Positions 1-11,195 of a stretch of 64,000 bases of DNA are shown here, piece after piece. The position numbers were made by a program, and so were the translations under genes. Source of the DNA: Colwellia sp. 20A7 (GTDB taxonomy: Bacteria > Pseudomonadota > Gammaproteobacteria > Enterobacterales > Alteromonadaceae); assembly GCF_009832865.1 (NCBI RefSeq), contig NZ_CP047130.1, positions 1 to 64,000 on the forward strand, given 5' to 3'. A model generated the notes under the pieces. The model did not search any database and was not told where the DNA came from. It was given only the letters and a program-made list of their open reading frames with translations. The stretch's first letter is position 1; each line of letters begins with the position of its first letter.

Positions 1-126
1 TTTACTTTTTCAAGTCGCAAAACTTCTTGTGTTTTAAGTAACGATCTTATTGTTTATTTTCTAATATTTTTTTAAGAGATAAATAATAACAACAGGCGGA
101 TGAAATATTTTCCTTTGGAGTTTTGG
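1..126. other. AT-rich leader upstream of dnaA
   Basis: This stretch is AT-rich and runs up to the preferred dnaA start. I see no clear DnaA box (TTATCCACA type) in it, so the origin proper is either upstream of the window or uses weak boxes. A GGAG at 117-120 fits as ribosome-binding site for a TTG start at 127. Confidence 0.4.
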
Positions 127-1494
127 TTGGAACACTCTCTTTGGCAGCGATGCCTATCTGTTCTTCAAGAAGAATTGCCCGCACAGCAATTTAGTATGTG
201 GATTCGTCCACTACAGTGTGTTGTTACGGATAATATATTAACACTTTATGCACCTAATCGTTTTGTTTTAGATTGGGTTCGTGATAAATATGTTAATAGA
301 ATCAATGAACTAATAACAATGACAGATGGTGGTGATTCATACCTTTTACGCTTTGATGTTGGTAGTAAACCGTTAAGTCCTGCCGTTCAAAAAAATGCAA
401 CGGCTTCTGGCGGCGCCAACTTTAGTTTAAATAATAAGTCAGCCCCTACAGTTGAAGCTGAAACTAACCTACCAAAAAAAGCCAATGTTCGTGTTAAATA
501 TACTTTTGATAATTTTGTTGAAGGTAAATCGAACCAACTAGCAAGAGCGGCAGCTTCACAAGTTGCTGATAATCCCGGCTCAGCTTATAATCCACTCTTT
601 ATTTATGGTGGTACTGGTTTAGGTAAAACGCATTTATTGCATGCTGTTGGTAATGGCATTTTACAAAATAATCCGAATGCTAAAATTGCTTACATGCATT
701 CAGAACGTTTTGTGCAAGATATGGTAAAAGCGTTGCAAAATAATTCCATGGAAAAGTTTAAGCAATATTACCGCAGTGTTGACGCTTTATTGATTGATGA
801 TATTCAATTCTTTGCTGGTAAAGATAGAACACAAGAAGAATTTTTCCATACTTTTAATGCGCTACTTGAAGGTAATCAACAAATTATCTTAACAAGTGAT
901 CGCTACCCTAAAGAAGTTGCTGTTGAAGATCGATTAAAGTCTCGTTTTGGTTGGGGCTTAACTATTGCAATTGAACCACCAGAATTAGAAACACGTGTGG
1001 CTATCTTAAAAAGAAAGGGACAAGAAAGTAATATCAACTTAGCGGATGAAGTTGCTTTTTTCATTGCTAAACGTTTACGTTCAAATGTTCGTGAATTAGA
1101 GGGAGCGCTTAATCGTGTTATTGCTAATGCAAATTTCACGGGTAGGGCGATTACGATAGATTTTGTTAGAGAAGCATTACGAGATTTATTAGCTTTGCAA
1201 GATAAGCTTGTTACTATTGATAATATTCAACGCACAGTAGCTGAATATTATAAGATTAAAGTGGCAGATTTACTCTCGAAACGAAGAAACAGATCTGTGG
1301 CTAGACCTAGACAGCTAGCAATGGCATTATCTAAAGAATTAACGAACCATAGTTTGCCAGAAATTGGCGATGCTTTTGGCGGTAGAGATCATACAACGGT
1401 ATTACATGCTTGTCGTAAGGTTAAGTCTCTAAGAGAGGAACTACATGATATTAAAGAAGATTACTCTAATTTAATTAGAACATTGTCTTCATAA
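127..1494 (+). CDS. dnaA: Chromosomal replication initiator protein DnaA
   Basis: DnaA binds origin DnaA boxes as an ATP complex and opens the duplex. Domain I begins with the conserved SLWQ...[13 protein letters not shown] block. With the start used here, Walker A GGTGLGKT is at about residues 161-168, Walker B LLIDD at 221-225, and the C-terminal DNA-binding signature [11 protein letters not shown] starts near 418. I chose TTG at 127 because GGAG sits 6 nt upstream and the N-terminus then matches other gammaproteobacterial DnaA proteins. An in-frame ATG at 100 would add nine residues that do not look like DnaA, and its purine stretch abuts the ATG too closely. It heads the dnaA-dnaN-recF-gyrB cluster. 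The call is certain; only the start is debatable. Confidence 0.97.
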   Translation: MEHSLWQRCLSVLQEELPAQQFSMWIRPLQCVVTDNILTLYAPNRFVLDWVRDKYVNRINELITMTDGGDSYLLRFDVGSKPLSPAVQKNATASGGANFSLNNKSAPTVEAETNLPKKANVRVKYTFDNFVEGKSNQLARAAASQVADNPGSAYNPLFIYGGTGLGKTHLLHAVGNGILQNNPNAKIAYMHSERFVQDMVKALQNNSMEKFKQYYRSVDALLIDDIQFFAGKDRTQEEFFHTFNALLEGNQQIILTSDRYPKEVAVEDRLKSRFGWGLTIAIEPPELETRVAILKRKGQESNINLADEVAFFIAKRLRSNVRELEGALNRVIANANFTGRAITIDFVREALRDLLALQDKLVTIDNIQRTVAEYYKIKVADLLSKRRNRSVARPRQLAMALSKELTNHSLPEIGDAFGGRDHTTVLHACRKVKSLREELHDIKEDYSNLIRTLSS

Positions 1495-1580
1495 TATTTA
1501 ATGTTTTTCATTAGTGTTATAGAATTATTTTACAAACTAAAATTTAATAATAAGAAATTTGCTCAAATGCAGGATAACAA

Positions 1581-2684
1581 ATGAAATTTTCACTTAATAG
1601 AGAATTACTACTTAAACCATTATTGTTAGTGTCTGGTGCTGTTGAGCGCAAAAGTACTTTACCTATTTTAGGAAATATTCTTTTTGATGTTAAAGGACAT
1701 TTGTTAACATTAACCGCTACTGATTTAGAACTTGAAATGGTTGCTCATACAGAAATTGAGAACCAAGGTGAAGATGGAAAAGTAACAATACCTGCGCGTA
1801 AGTTACTTGATATTTGTAAAAGTTTACCTGAAAACTCAATGCTGAATTTTAATGCTGAGAACGATAGCGTTAAACTGACATCGGGTAGAAGTAGATATTC
1901 TTTATCAACACTACCAGCTGATGACTTTCCAAACATTGAAGAATGGAAGGGTGATGTTGAGTTTAAGTTATTAAAATCAGAATTATTACGTTTAATTGAA
2001 AGCACGCATTTTTCAATGGCTAACCAAGATGTTCGTTATTACTTAAATGGAATGTCGATTGAAAGTGAAGGCAATGAGATTAGATCTGTTGCTACAGATG
2101 GCCATCGATTAGCGATTTGTAAAATTTCTAATGAATCTTTAACGTTACCAGCACGACAAGTAATTGTTCCTCGTAAAGGTATATTAGAAATTATTCGTCT
2201 TCTTGCTCCTGTTGATGAAGCGGTGCAAGTTTATCTTGGTTCTAATCATATTCGTATTATTGATTCAGAATTTTCGTTTACAAGTAAATTAGTTGATGGT
2301 CGTTTTCCTGATTACCGTCGAGTTTTACCTCGTAACGGAGATAAAATATTTGTAACAGACAAAGAAAAGTTACGTCAAGTATTGTCACGCGCATCTATTT
2401 TATCGAATGAAAAATTTAAAGGTGTTCGCTTAAACTTTTTAAATTCTTTATTAAAAATTACAGCTAACAACCCAGAACAAGAGCAAGCAGAAGAAGAATT
2501 AGAAATTGATTTTCCTTATGATGAACTAGAGATTGGTTTCAACGTTAGCTATGTACTTGATGTGTTGAGTGCTGTTAAAGATGAAAAAGTTAAGTTTACC
2601 TTGGCTGACGCTAACTCAAGTGTTGTTATTGAAGGTGCTGATTCAGGCGAAGCACTATATGTTGTTATGCCAATGCGTTTATAG
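1581..2684 (+). CDS. dnaN: DNA polymerase III beta sliding clamp
   Basis: The ring-shaped clamp holds the replicative polymerase and other factors on DNA. The protein is 367 residues, the usual size, with the typical opening MKF.l.re.LL.pL..v.gaverk.tlPIL.n and the C-terminal ending YVVMPMRL, both clamp hallmarks. Three repeated clamp domains account for the full length. An AGGA sits upstream of the ATG. It lies 86 nt after dnaA and 25 nt before recF, so the three genes are probably co-transcribed. Nothing is missing or odd. Confidence 0.98.
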   Translation: MKFSLNRELLLKPLLLVSGAVERKSTLPILGNILFDVKGHLLTLTATDLELEMVAHTEIENQGEDGKVTIPARKLLDICKSLPENSMLNFNAENDSVKLTSGRSRYSLSTLPADDFPNIEEWKGDVEFKLLKSELLRLIESTHFSMANQDVRYYLNGMSIESEGNEIRSVATDGHRLAICKISNESLTLPARQVIVPRKGILEIIRLLAPVDEAVQVYLGSNHIRIIDSEFSFTSKLVDGRFPDYRRVLPRNGDKIFVTDKEKLRQVLSRASILSNEKFKGVRLNFLNSLLKITANNPEQEQAEEELEIDFPYDELEIGFNVSYVLDVLSAVKDEKVKFTLADANSSVVIEGADSGEALYVVMPMRL

Positions 2685-2709
2685 TCTGCATACTATTGAA
2701 ATTAACTAA

Positions 2710-3906
2710 ATGAGTGTTGTAAAACTAGTTACCAACAATTTTCGTAACTTAAATGATGCTACAATTGATTTTCACTCACAATTAAATTTTTTTGTTGGAG
2801 ACAATGGTAGCGGTAAAAGTAGTTTATTAGAGGCTCTTTTTTTTCTAGGGCATGGTAAATCTTTTAGAACAAGTAAACTTGATGCGCTAGCTTGCCACGA
2901 AAAAACAAACTTTGTTGTAAGTGTAAGAGACGGGAATAACCGTCAACTAGGATTAAGCCGAGACATAACTTCTGGTTTAACTACGATTAAAATTGATGGT
3001 GAATTTCAAAATCGTTTATCAGTTTTAGCTAAAAATATTGCAATACAAATTGTTACACCAGAAAGTTTTAAACTGTTTTTTGGTGGACCTAGAGAACGTA
3101 GAAGGTTTGTTGATTTAGGAATGTTTCACGTGAAACATTCATTTGCACAGCAATGGAAAAACTTTAATAGAGTACTAAAGCAAAGAAATGCTTGTATTAG
3201 GTTGAATAATAACTCAAGTGAATCTAATGCTATGTTGGCGTATTGGACAGATCAATTCTGTCAACTGTCAGTTGAAGTTGCTAGTGTAAGAGAAGAATAT
3301 AGCTTAACGCTTATTGATGAGTTAGATGGTTGGTTAACTATTTTACTTCCAAATTTGAAGAGCAGAGTTACGGTACAATATTTACGTGGATGGCCACAAA
3401 AAAGAGAATTAGCAGAAGTACTTTTTACTAATCAAGAGCGTGAAGCTAAGTATGGATATAGTTTATATGGCGCTCATAAATTTGATGTAAAATTCCTTCT
3501 TGATAAACAACCTTTAGAGACTCAATTGTCTAGAGGGCAACAAAAGTTGTTTTTACTCGCATTAACTTTCACTCAAGCAAAATTGATAGCAAGAGTTGAA
3601 CGAGTAAAACCAATTTTATTAATAGATGATATTGGTGCAGAATTAGATATTAATTCTCGTAAAGCGTTATCAGAAGCATTAGAAATATTAGATTGCCAAG
3701 TAGTAATTACAGCAATCAGTAATGATGTTTTAACACCTTTTTTTGACCGCTTTAATGAAAGTAATAAGAGTGATATTGATTACTCTGAAAATGAAAGAAC
3801 AATTACAAAAATAGAAGATTATAAAGTGTTTCACGTGAAACATGGCGAAATATCAGCGATGTCTCCAAACGATTCTGACTTAAAAACAGAAACAGCAATT
3901 GAATAG
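2710..3906 (+). CDS. recF: DNA replication and repair protein RecF
   Basis: RecF is an SMC-like ATPase that helps load RecA at gaps through RecFOR. Walker A GDNGSGKSS is at residues 30-38; the ABC-type signature LSRGQQK and Walker B ILLIDDIGAELD lie in the C-terminal third. At 398 residues it is longer than the usual 360 or so, mainly because about 20 acidic, low-complexity residues follow the normal end. The FHVKH pentapeptide occurs twice (139-143 and 374-378). Both are places where RecF relatives have a similar FH/FT-V motif, and in this gene both are encoded by a perfect parS palindrome. The gene therefore carries protein and centromere information at once. gyrB starts 9 nt downstream. 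Confidence 0.96.
   Translation: MSVVKLVTNNFRNLNDATIDFHSQLNFFVGDNGSGKSSLLEALFFLGHGKSFRTSKLDALACHEKTNFVVSVRDGNNRQLGLSRDITSGLTTIKIDGEFQNRLSVLAKNIAIQIVTPESFKLFFGGPRERRRFVDLGMFHVKHSFAQQWKNFNRVLKQRNACIRLNNNSSESNAMLAYWTDQFCQLSVEVASVREEYSLTLIDELDGWLTILLPNLKSRVTVQYLRGWPQKRELAEVLFTNQEREAKYGYSLYGAHKFDVKFLLDKQPLETQLSRGQQKLFLLALTFTQAKLIARVERVKPILLIDDIGAELDINSRKALSEALEILDCQVVITAISNDVLTPFFDRFNESNKSDIDYSENERTITKIEDYKVFHVKHGEISAMSPNDSDLKTETAIE
3122..3137. promoter_or_regulatory. parS centromere site 1 (ParB binding)
   Basis: The 16 bases TGTTTCACGTGAAACA form a perfect palindrome that extends to 18 bp (3121-3138). It matches the bacterial parS consensus TGTTNCACGTGAAACA at every defined position. It lies inside recF, about 3 kb from dnaA, the usual origin-proximal position for parS. 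Confidence 0.9.
3827..3842. promoter_or_regulatory. parS centromere site 2 (ParB binding)
   Basis: This is a second, identical 16-bp perfect palindrome TGTTTCACGTGAAACA near the 3' end of recF, 705 bp from the first. It encodes the second FHVKH of RecF and lies about 75 bp before the gyrB start. Confidence 0.9.
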
Positions 3907-6360
<2,454 letters not shown>

Positions 6361-6367
6361 GAGCTAT

Positions 6368-6397
6368 GGCTATGTAAACAACAGTATTTACATAGCC
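6368..6397 (+). terminator. Hairpin after gyrB
   Basis: An 11-bp perfect stem (GGCTATGTAAA and its complement) with an 8-nt loop starts 8 nt after the gyrB stop. No T run follows, so alone it is a weak terminator or an mRNA-end stabiliser. Confidence 0.5.
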
Positions 6398-6436
6398 TGT
6401 AGGGATGAAAGTTAGTATTTCATCAATAAATATTAT

Positions 6437-6470
6437 ATGCTCGGTCATCAGAACTGAGCATTTCTATTTT
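6437..6470 (+). terminator. Intrinsic terminator after gyrB
   Basis: A 9-bp stem (ATGCTCGGT/ACTGAGCAT, one G-T pair) with a 7-nt loop is followed by TTCTATTTT. Placed between gyrB and glyQ, it is the probable end of the dnaA-gyrB transcript. Confidence 0.6.
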
Positions 6471-6541
6471 AAAAACAGCATGTTATATGTATTTTAGTGT
6501 GTGGCGTGTAAATTTATAACTTAGAGTGAATTTGAAAAAAC

Positions 6542-7480
6542 ATGACTAGTTTCAATTGTAAAACGTTTCAAGGTCTAATCTTGCAGTTGCAAGATTATTG
6601 GTCAAGACAAGGTTGTGTAATAGTACAACCATTAGACTTAGAAGTTGGTGCAGGTACATTCCACCCAATGACATTTCTAAGATCGATAGGACCTGAGCCT
6701 ATTAGCAGCGCATATGTACAACCATGTAGACGACCTACCGATGGTCGCTATGGTGAAAACCCTAACCGTTTACAACATTACTATCAATTTCAAGTGATGT
6801 TAAAGCCATCCCCAAAAAATATACAAGAGCTGTATCTTAATTCATTAAAAGAGCTGGGTATTGATCCTCTCGTTCATGATATTCGCTTTGTTGAAGATAA
6901 TTGGGAATCACCAACTTTAGGTGCATGGGGCTTAGGCTGGGAAATATGGCTTAATGGTATGGAGATTACTCAGTTTACTTATTTCCAACAAGTAGGTGGC
7001 TTAGAGTGTACGCCTGTTACCGGTGAGATTACTTACGGGTTAGAGCGTCTTGCCATGTACATTCAAAATGTAGATAGCATTTATGACCTTGTTTGGGCTG
7101 ATGGTCCAATGGGTAAAATTTATTACGGTGATGTTTTCCATCAAAATGAAGTAGAGCAGTCTACTTATAATTTTGAACATGCTGACGTAGACGCATTATT
7201 TAATCAATTTGATCAATGTGAAAAAGACAGTCAGAAATTGATTGAAGCTAACTTACCATTACCTGCTTACGAGCAAGTGATGAAAGCGTCTCATGCTTTC
7301 AATTTACTTGATGCACGTCATGCGATATCAGTAACAGAACGTCAACGTTATATTTTACGTGTACGTACTTTATCGAAAGCAGTTGCTGAAGCGTATTACC
7401 AAAAACGTGAAGAGCTAGGCTTCCCGTTATGTAAGAATAATAAAGCCAAAAATGACGTTTCAAGCAAAGGAGAGAAATAA
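6542..7480 (+). CDS. glyQ: Glycine-tRNA ligase alpha subunit
   Basis: GlyQ is the catalytic class II subunit of the tetrameric (alpha2beta2) glycyl-tRNA synthetase. The sequence opens with the hallmark [23 protein letters not shown] and keeps [14 protein letters not shown] and the [13 protein letters not shown] class II motif 3. At 312 residues it is slightly longer than the usual 300 or so, with a lysine-rich tail. Its stop overlaps the glyS start by one base (TAATG), so translation is probably coupled. Confidence 0.97.
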   Translation: MTSFNCKTFQGLILQLQDYWSRQGCVIVQPLDLEVGAGTFHPMTFLRSIGPEPISSAYVQPCRRPTDGRYGENPNRLQHYYQFQVMLKPSPKNIQELYLNSLKELGIDPLVHDIRFVEDNWESPTLGAWGLGWEIWLNGMEITQFTYFQQVGGLECTPVTGEITYGLERLAMYIQNVDSIYDLVWADGPMGKIYYGDVFHQNEVEQSTYNFEHADVDALFNQFDQCEKDSQKLIEANLPLPAYEQVMKASHAFNLLDARHAISVTERQRYILRVRTLSKAVAEAYYQKREELGFPLCKNNKAKNDVSSKGEK

Positions 7481-9543
7481 TGACTACTGAAACACTCCTT
7501 ATTGAACTAGGCACAGAAGAGTTACCACCTAAATCATTGAAAACCTTGGCTACTGCTTTTTTTGATAATATAAAAAGCCAACTTGATAGCCATGATTTAG
7601 CGTATAGCGATATAAAATGGTTTGCTACACCTCGTCGTATGGCAGTACAAGTTTTTGATTTGGTTGATAAACAACAAGATAAAACTGTAGAGAAGCGCGG
7701 GCCAGCAGTGAATGTTGCTTTTGATGAAGCAGGTAACGCCAGTAAAGCGGCTCAAGGTTGGGCAAGATCAAACGGTATAACCGTTGAACAAGCTGAACGC
7801 TTGGTAACTGACAAAGGTGAATGGTTGCTTCATAGTGCAACAGTAACAGGCTTGGCCACCACCGAATTAATTCCTGATATGGTAAATGTAGCGTTAAAGA
7901 AATTACCTATCGCTAAACCAATGCGTTGGGGCGCTGAGCGTACTCAATTTATTCGCCCTGTACATACATTAACTATGCTATTTGGTAGTGAGTTAATTGC
8001 TGGTGAAGCTCTTGGTGTTACATCAGGTAATCAAGTACAAGGTCATCGTTTTCATCATGAAGGCTTAGTTACTATTAATCATGCAAATGATTACCAAGCT
8101 GAACTTACTAAAGCTTACGTTGAAGTAGACTTTGCTGAGCGACAAAATAAAATTGTTGAGCAAATAAAGCAAGCCGCTAACGATATTGATGCTGTAGCAT
8201 TAATTGATGAAGACTTGCTTAATGAGGTTACCGCATTAGTTGAATGGCCAGTAACATTAGTAGGAACGTTTGATAAAGACTTCTTAAATGTTCCAGCTGA
8301 ACCATTAATTTACTCAATGAAAGACCATCAGAAATATTTCCCTGTTACAGATAAAAATGGTCAATTAGTTAACAAGTTTATTTTTGTTTCTAATATTGAA
8401 TCAAAAGATCCAAATGCCGTTATTTTTGGTAATGAAAAAGTTATTCGTCCACGTTTAGCGGATGCAGAGTTTTTCTTTAAAACAGATAAAAAGCAAAGTT
8501 TAGAGTCACGTTTAACAAGTCTTGAGTCTGTATTGTTTCAAAAGCAATTAGGCACATTAAAAGCTAAATCTGAACGCATTGCACAGTTGAGCCAGTTTAT
8601 AGCACAACAGTTAAATGAAAATGCAGATGATGCTTACCGTGCAGGTTTGCTTAGTAAAACCGATTTAATGTCTGAAATGGTATTAGAATTCCCACAAGTG
8701 CAAGGCACTATGGGTAAATACTATGCTTTACATGATGGTGAAAATGAAAATATTGCACAAGCGTTAGAAGATCAATATCGTCCACGCTTTGCGGGTGATT
8801 CATTACCAGAAGCGAATATAGGTTGTGCTGTTGCTATCAGTGACAAGATTGACACCTTGGTAGGTATCTTTGGTATTAATCAAGCACCTAAGGGCGATAA
8901 AGACCCATTTGCGCTACGAAGAGCTGCTATCGGTAGTATTCGTATCATTATTGAAAAACAGCTTAATTTAGACTTGTCTGAATTGATTAGCAAAAGTATC
9001 GAATTATTTGGTGATAAGCTAGTTAATGAAAATACGGCTAACGATGTTTTAGATTTTATTATGGGTCGTTTCCGTGCTTTCTATCAAGAGCAAGGAATTA
9101 GTGTTGATGTTATCCAAGCGGTATTGGCCAAAAAACCAAGTGCACCACTGGATTTTGAAAAACGCATTAAAGCTGTTACTTTCTTTGGTGAATTACCTGA
9201 AGCGGCAACACTTGCTGCGGCGAATAAGCGTGTTGGTAATATTCTAGCCAAGTTTGATGGCGAGCTTTATCAGGCATTTAATGCTGACTTAGCCACAGAA
9301 CAAGCCGAACGTGATTTAGCTGATGTTTATCAAGCAATAAAATTAAAAGTTGCACCATTAATGGCGGATAAAAACTATCAAGCTGCTTTAAGTGAATTAG
9401 CACAGTTAAAGGCACCAATAGATACGTTCTTTGATAATGTTATGGTTATGAGTGACGATGAAGCGATTAAAACTAACCGTTTAACGTTACTTAATGAAAT
9501 TCGTAATAGCTTCTTTGCTATTGCAGATATTTCGCTACTATAG
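7480..9543 (+). CDS. glyS: Glycine-tRNA ligase beta subunit
   Basis: GlyS is the tRNA-binding partner of GlyQ. The protein opens with TLLIELGTEELPPKSL, the family's start motif, and is 687 residues, the normal length. The HD-like middle region and the C-terminal DALR-type anticodon-binding region are present. An AAGGAGAG ribosome-binding site lies within the end of glyQ. A strong terminator follows, so glyQS is a two-gene operon. Confidence 0.97.
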   Translation: MTTETLLIELGTEELPPKSLKTLATAFFDNIKSQLDSHDLAYSDIKWFATPRRMAVQVFDLVDKQQDKTVEKRGPAVNVAFDEAGNASKAAQGWARSNGITVEQAERLVTDKGEWLLHSATVTGLATTELIPDMVNVALKKLPIAKPMRWGAERTQFIRPVHTLTMLFGSELIAGEALGVTSGNQVQGHRFHHEGLVTINHANDYQAELTKAYVEVDFAERQNKIVEQIKQAANDIDAVALIDEDLLNEVTALVEWPVTLVGTFDKDFLNVPAEPLIYSMKDHQKYFPVTDKNGQLVNKFIFVSNIESKDPNAVIFGNEKVIRPRLADAEFFFKTDKKQSLESRLTSLESVLFQKQLGTLKAKSERIAQLSQFIAQQLNENADDAYRAGLLSKTDLMSEMVLEFPQVQGTMGKYYALHDGENENIAQALEDQYRPRFAGDSLPEANIGCAVAISDKIDTLVGIFGINQAPKGDKDPFALRRAAIGSIRIIIEKQLNLDLSELISKSIELFGDKLVNENTANDVLDFIMGRFRAFYQEQGISVDVIQAVLAKKPSAPLDFEKRIKAVTFFGELPEAATLAAANKRVGNILAKFDGELYQAFNADLATEQAERDLADVYQAIKLKVAPLMADKNYQAALSELAQLKAPIDTFFDNVMVMSDDEAIKTNRLTLLNEIRNSFFAIADISLL

Positions 9544-9576
9544 AAATATATCGTTAGAAAATACTGTTAGTTAACT

Positions 9577-9606
9577 AAAAGGGCATAATGATATGCCCTT
9601 TTATTT
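9577..9606. terminator. Intrinsic terminator between glyS and lepB
   Basis: A 10-bp perfect stem AAAAGGGCAT/ATGCCCTTTT with a 6-nt loop has T-rich flanks in both orientations. It can serve both convergent genes. Confidence 0.85.
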
Positions 9607-9620
9607 GCATAAAATTTGTC

Positions 9621-10283
9621 TTAAATAGAATAAATGTCTTTAAAAAGTCGATTAGCTCTTGGTAAATAGTAATTGTCGTAATCAACAGAAAAAGCAATTG
9701 AAGTTGCTTTCCCTTTAAGCTCATGACGAGGAACTAAGCCATAAACTCGTGAATCGGCGCTGTTACGACGATTATCACCCAAAACAAAGTAATAGCCTTC
9801 GGGAACGGTTAATGGCGAAAAAGTACTGCGTTGATTGCTTCTCTCTTTATCGATACGAATAGTGTGATTGATAGCGTCAACCTGTTCAATAGCAATAAGT
9901 TGCCGAGGGTTTTCTTCGATAACTTTATTTGGCATAGCTTCACCATTAATATAAAGCGTTTCTTCTTTCATTGAAATAATATCACCAGGCAAACCAATCA
10001 TCCGTTTTATCAATCGCTTATCTGCAGCTTCAGATTCAAATACAACAATTTCGCCACGTTTAGGTTCTCCGGTAGATAGTAAAGAGAATTGGCTAAAAGG
10101 CAGTCTTAGATCATAAGCCATTTTATTAACAATAATTCTATCGCCTTCTTTAATTGTTGGTTGCATTGAACCTGTCGGCACTGTGTACCAATCAGCCATG
10201 GCACTTCTAAAAACAGACATTAATAAAATAAAGAGTATAAATAGTTTGTTGTCTTTTAGAAGTTTTTTTAAGTAAGTCATCAT
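9621..10283 (-). CDS. lepB: Signal peptidase I, LepB-like (S26 family)
   Basis: This membrane protease removes signal peptides from exported proteins. One N-terminal membrane helix (about residues 14-28) is followed by the catalytic serine in PTGSMQPT (Ser39) and the general-base lysine in LIKRMIGLPGD (Lys93). The LGDNR.NSADSR box near the end is also intact. It is 220 residues with the start used here, shorter than E. coli LepB and with a single helix. I chose the ATG at 10283 because GAGGA sits 5 nt upstream; a longer in-frame start at 10295 places the same GAGGA inside the gene. It stands alone between glyS and a YdcH-like gene, not in the usual lepA-lepB-rnc-era order, so it may be an additional copy. 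Confidence 0.9.
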   Translation of the reverse strand: MMTYLKKLLKDNKLFILFILLMSVFRSAMADWYTVPTGSMQPTIKEGDRIIVNKMAYDLRLPFSQFSLLSTGEPKRGEIVVFESEAADKRLIKRMIGLPGDIISMKEETLYINGEAMPNKVIEENPRQLIAIEQVDAINHTIRIDKERSNQRSTFSPLTVPEGYYFVLGDNRRNSADSRVYGLVPRHELKGKATSIAFSVDYDNYYLPRANRLFKDIYSI

Positions 10284-10486
10284 GATTGTCCTCATTAGTA
10301 ATAGATCGATTTAGATACACCGATTAAAGAAAGGTTCGGCTAATACACACATGTTTACAACTTTGAAGCTGAGCTTATTATAAAGATAAAGTGATAATAG
10401 TTTGTGATAGATCAATTACGTAAATAAATAAAGGCGTAATATATTAGTTAGGTGCATTATTTAAATATAAAAAGCAGGAGAAAATT

Positions 10487-10738
10487 ATGACGTTAGAAAA
10501 GCATGACCTTCATCACGAATTTCCAGATTTTAATGAGGAAATACACTACTTGAAAATGAACGATAAGCACTTTGCTCGTTTGTTTAATGAATACCATGAA
10601 GTTGATAAAGAAGTACGTCATATCGAGCAGGGTATAGAGAATACCAGTGATGAATATTTAGAGCAGCAAAAGAAAGCACGTTTAAAATTAAAAGACGAAA
10701 TTTTTGTTATGCTTAAAAATGTAGAATTATCAGAATAA
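10487..10738 (+). CDS. YdcH-like DUF465 small protein
   Basis: This 83-residue charged, all-helical protein resembles the YdcH/DUF465 family: HDL.HEFP.....I..LK..D.HFARL..EY..VD.EV.RIE. It has no signal peptide or membrane helix and probably forms a coiled coil. The ATG has an AGGAG 6-7 nt upstream. The function of the family is unknown. It is monocistronic, divergent from lepB and convergent with tusA. Confidence 0.85.
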   Translation: MTLEKHDLHHEFPDFNEEIHYLKMNDKHFARLFNEYHEVDKEVRHIEQGIENTSDEYLEQQKKARLKLKDEIFVMLKNVELSE

Positions 10739-10749
10739 GCATTATAAGC

Positions 10750-10790
10750 GGGTTTACCTTACTTAACTGTAATAAAAGTTAACCCTTTTT
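10750..10790. terminator. Possible terminator, YdcH-like gene / tusA
   Basis: An imperfect 8-bp stem (GGGTTTAC/GTTAACCC) with a long loop ends in TTTTT on the plus strand. It overlaps the tusA stop. The long loop makes it weak. Confidence 0.35.
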
Positions 10791-11024
10791 AATTACAAAT
10801 AAGTAAGGCTTCTCATCAACTTTTTTAGCTATAAGATCATGTTCCATAAACCGACAAAAGCTAGGAATATCTCGCGTGGTTGATGGATCGTCACAGGTGA
10901 TTAATAAAGTTTCGCCACTTGCCATTTTTCTTATATTCAATCGAACCATCATTACAGGCTCTGGGCATCGTAGACCAATAGCATCAAGTGAGTGATCTGT
11001 TTCTTTAAATATTTCGTTTAGCAT
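10779..11024 (-). CDS. tusA: Sulfur carrier protein TusA
   Basis: TusA accepts persulfide sulfur from IscS and passes it on for tRNA 2-thiouridine synthesis. The 81-residue protein has the family signature [13 protein letters not shown] with the acceptor Cys20, and the later block GE.LLI..DDPST.RDIP.FC. The fold and length are typical. It is a lone gene divergent from slt. Confidence 0.95.
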   Translation of the reverse strand: MLNEIFKETDHSLDAIGLRCPEPVMMVRLNIRKMASGETLLITCDDPSTTRDIPSFCRFMEHDLIAKKVDEKPYLFVIKKG

Positions 11025-11195
11025 AAATGATATTGGGTTAGTTAAATCTATATAGAGTTACTATTCTACTTCATTTCTATTTGAGCTGTCTCGCATATAG
11101 TTCAACCAACTAAATATATATCAACTCGCATGTCTGGGTCGTTTAGGTATATACTTTCATTAGATATCTGATATGTTTTGGGAAAATAGACGTTA

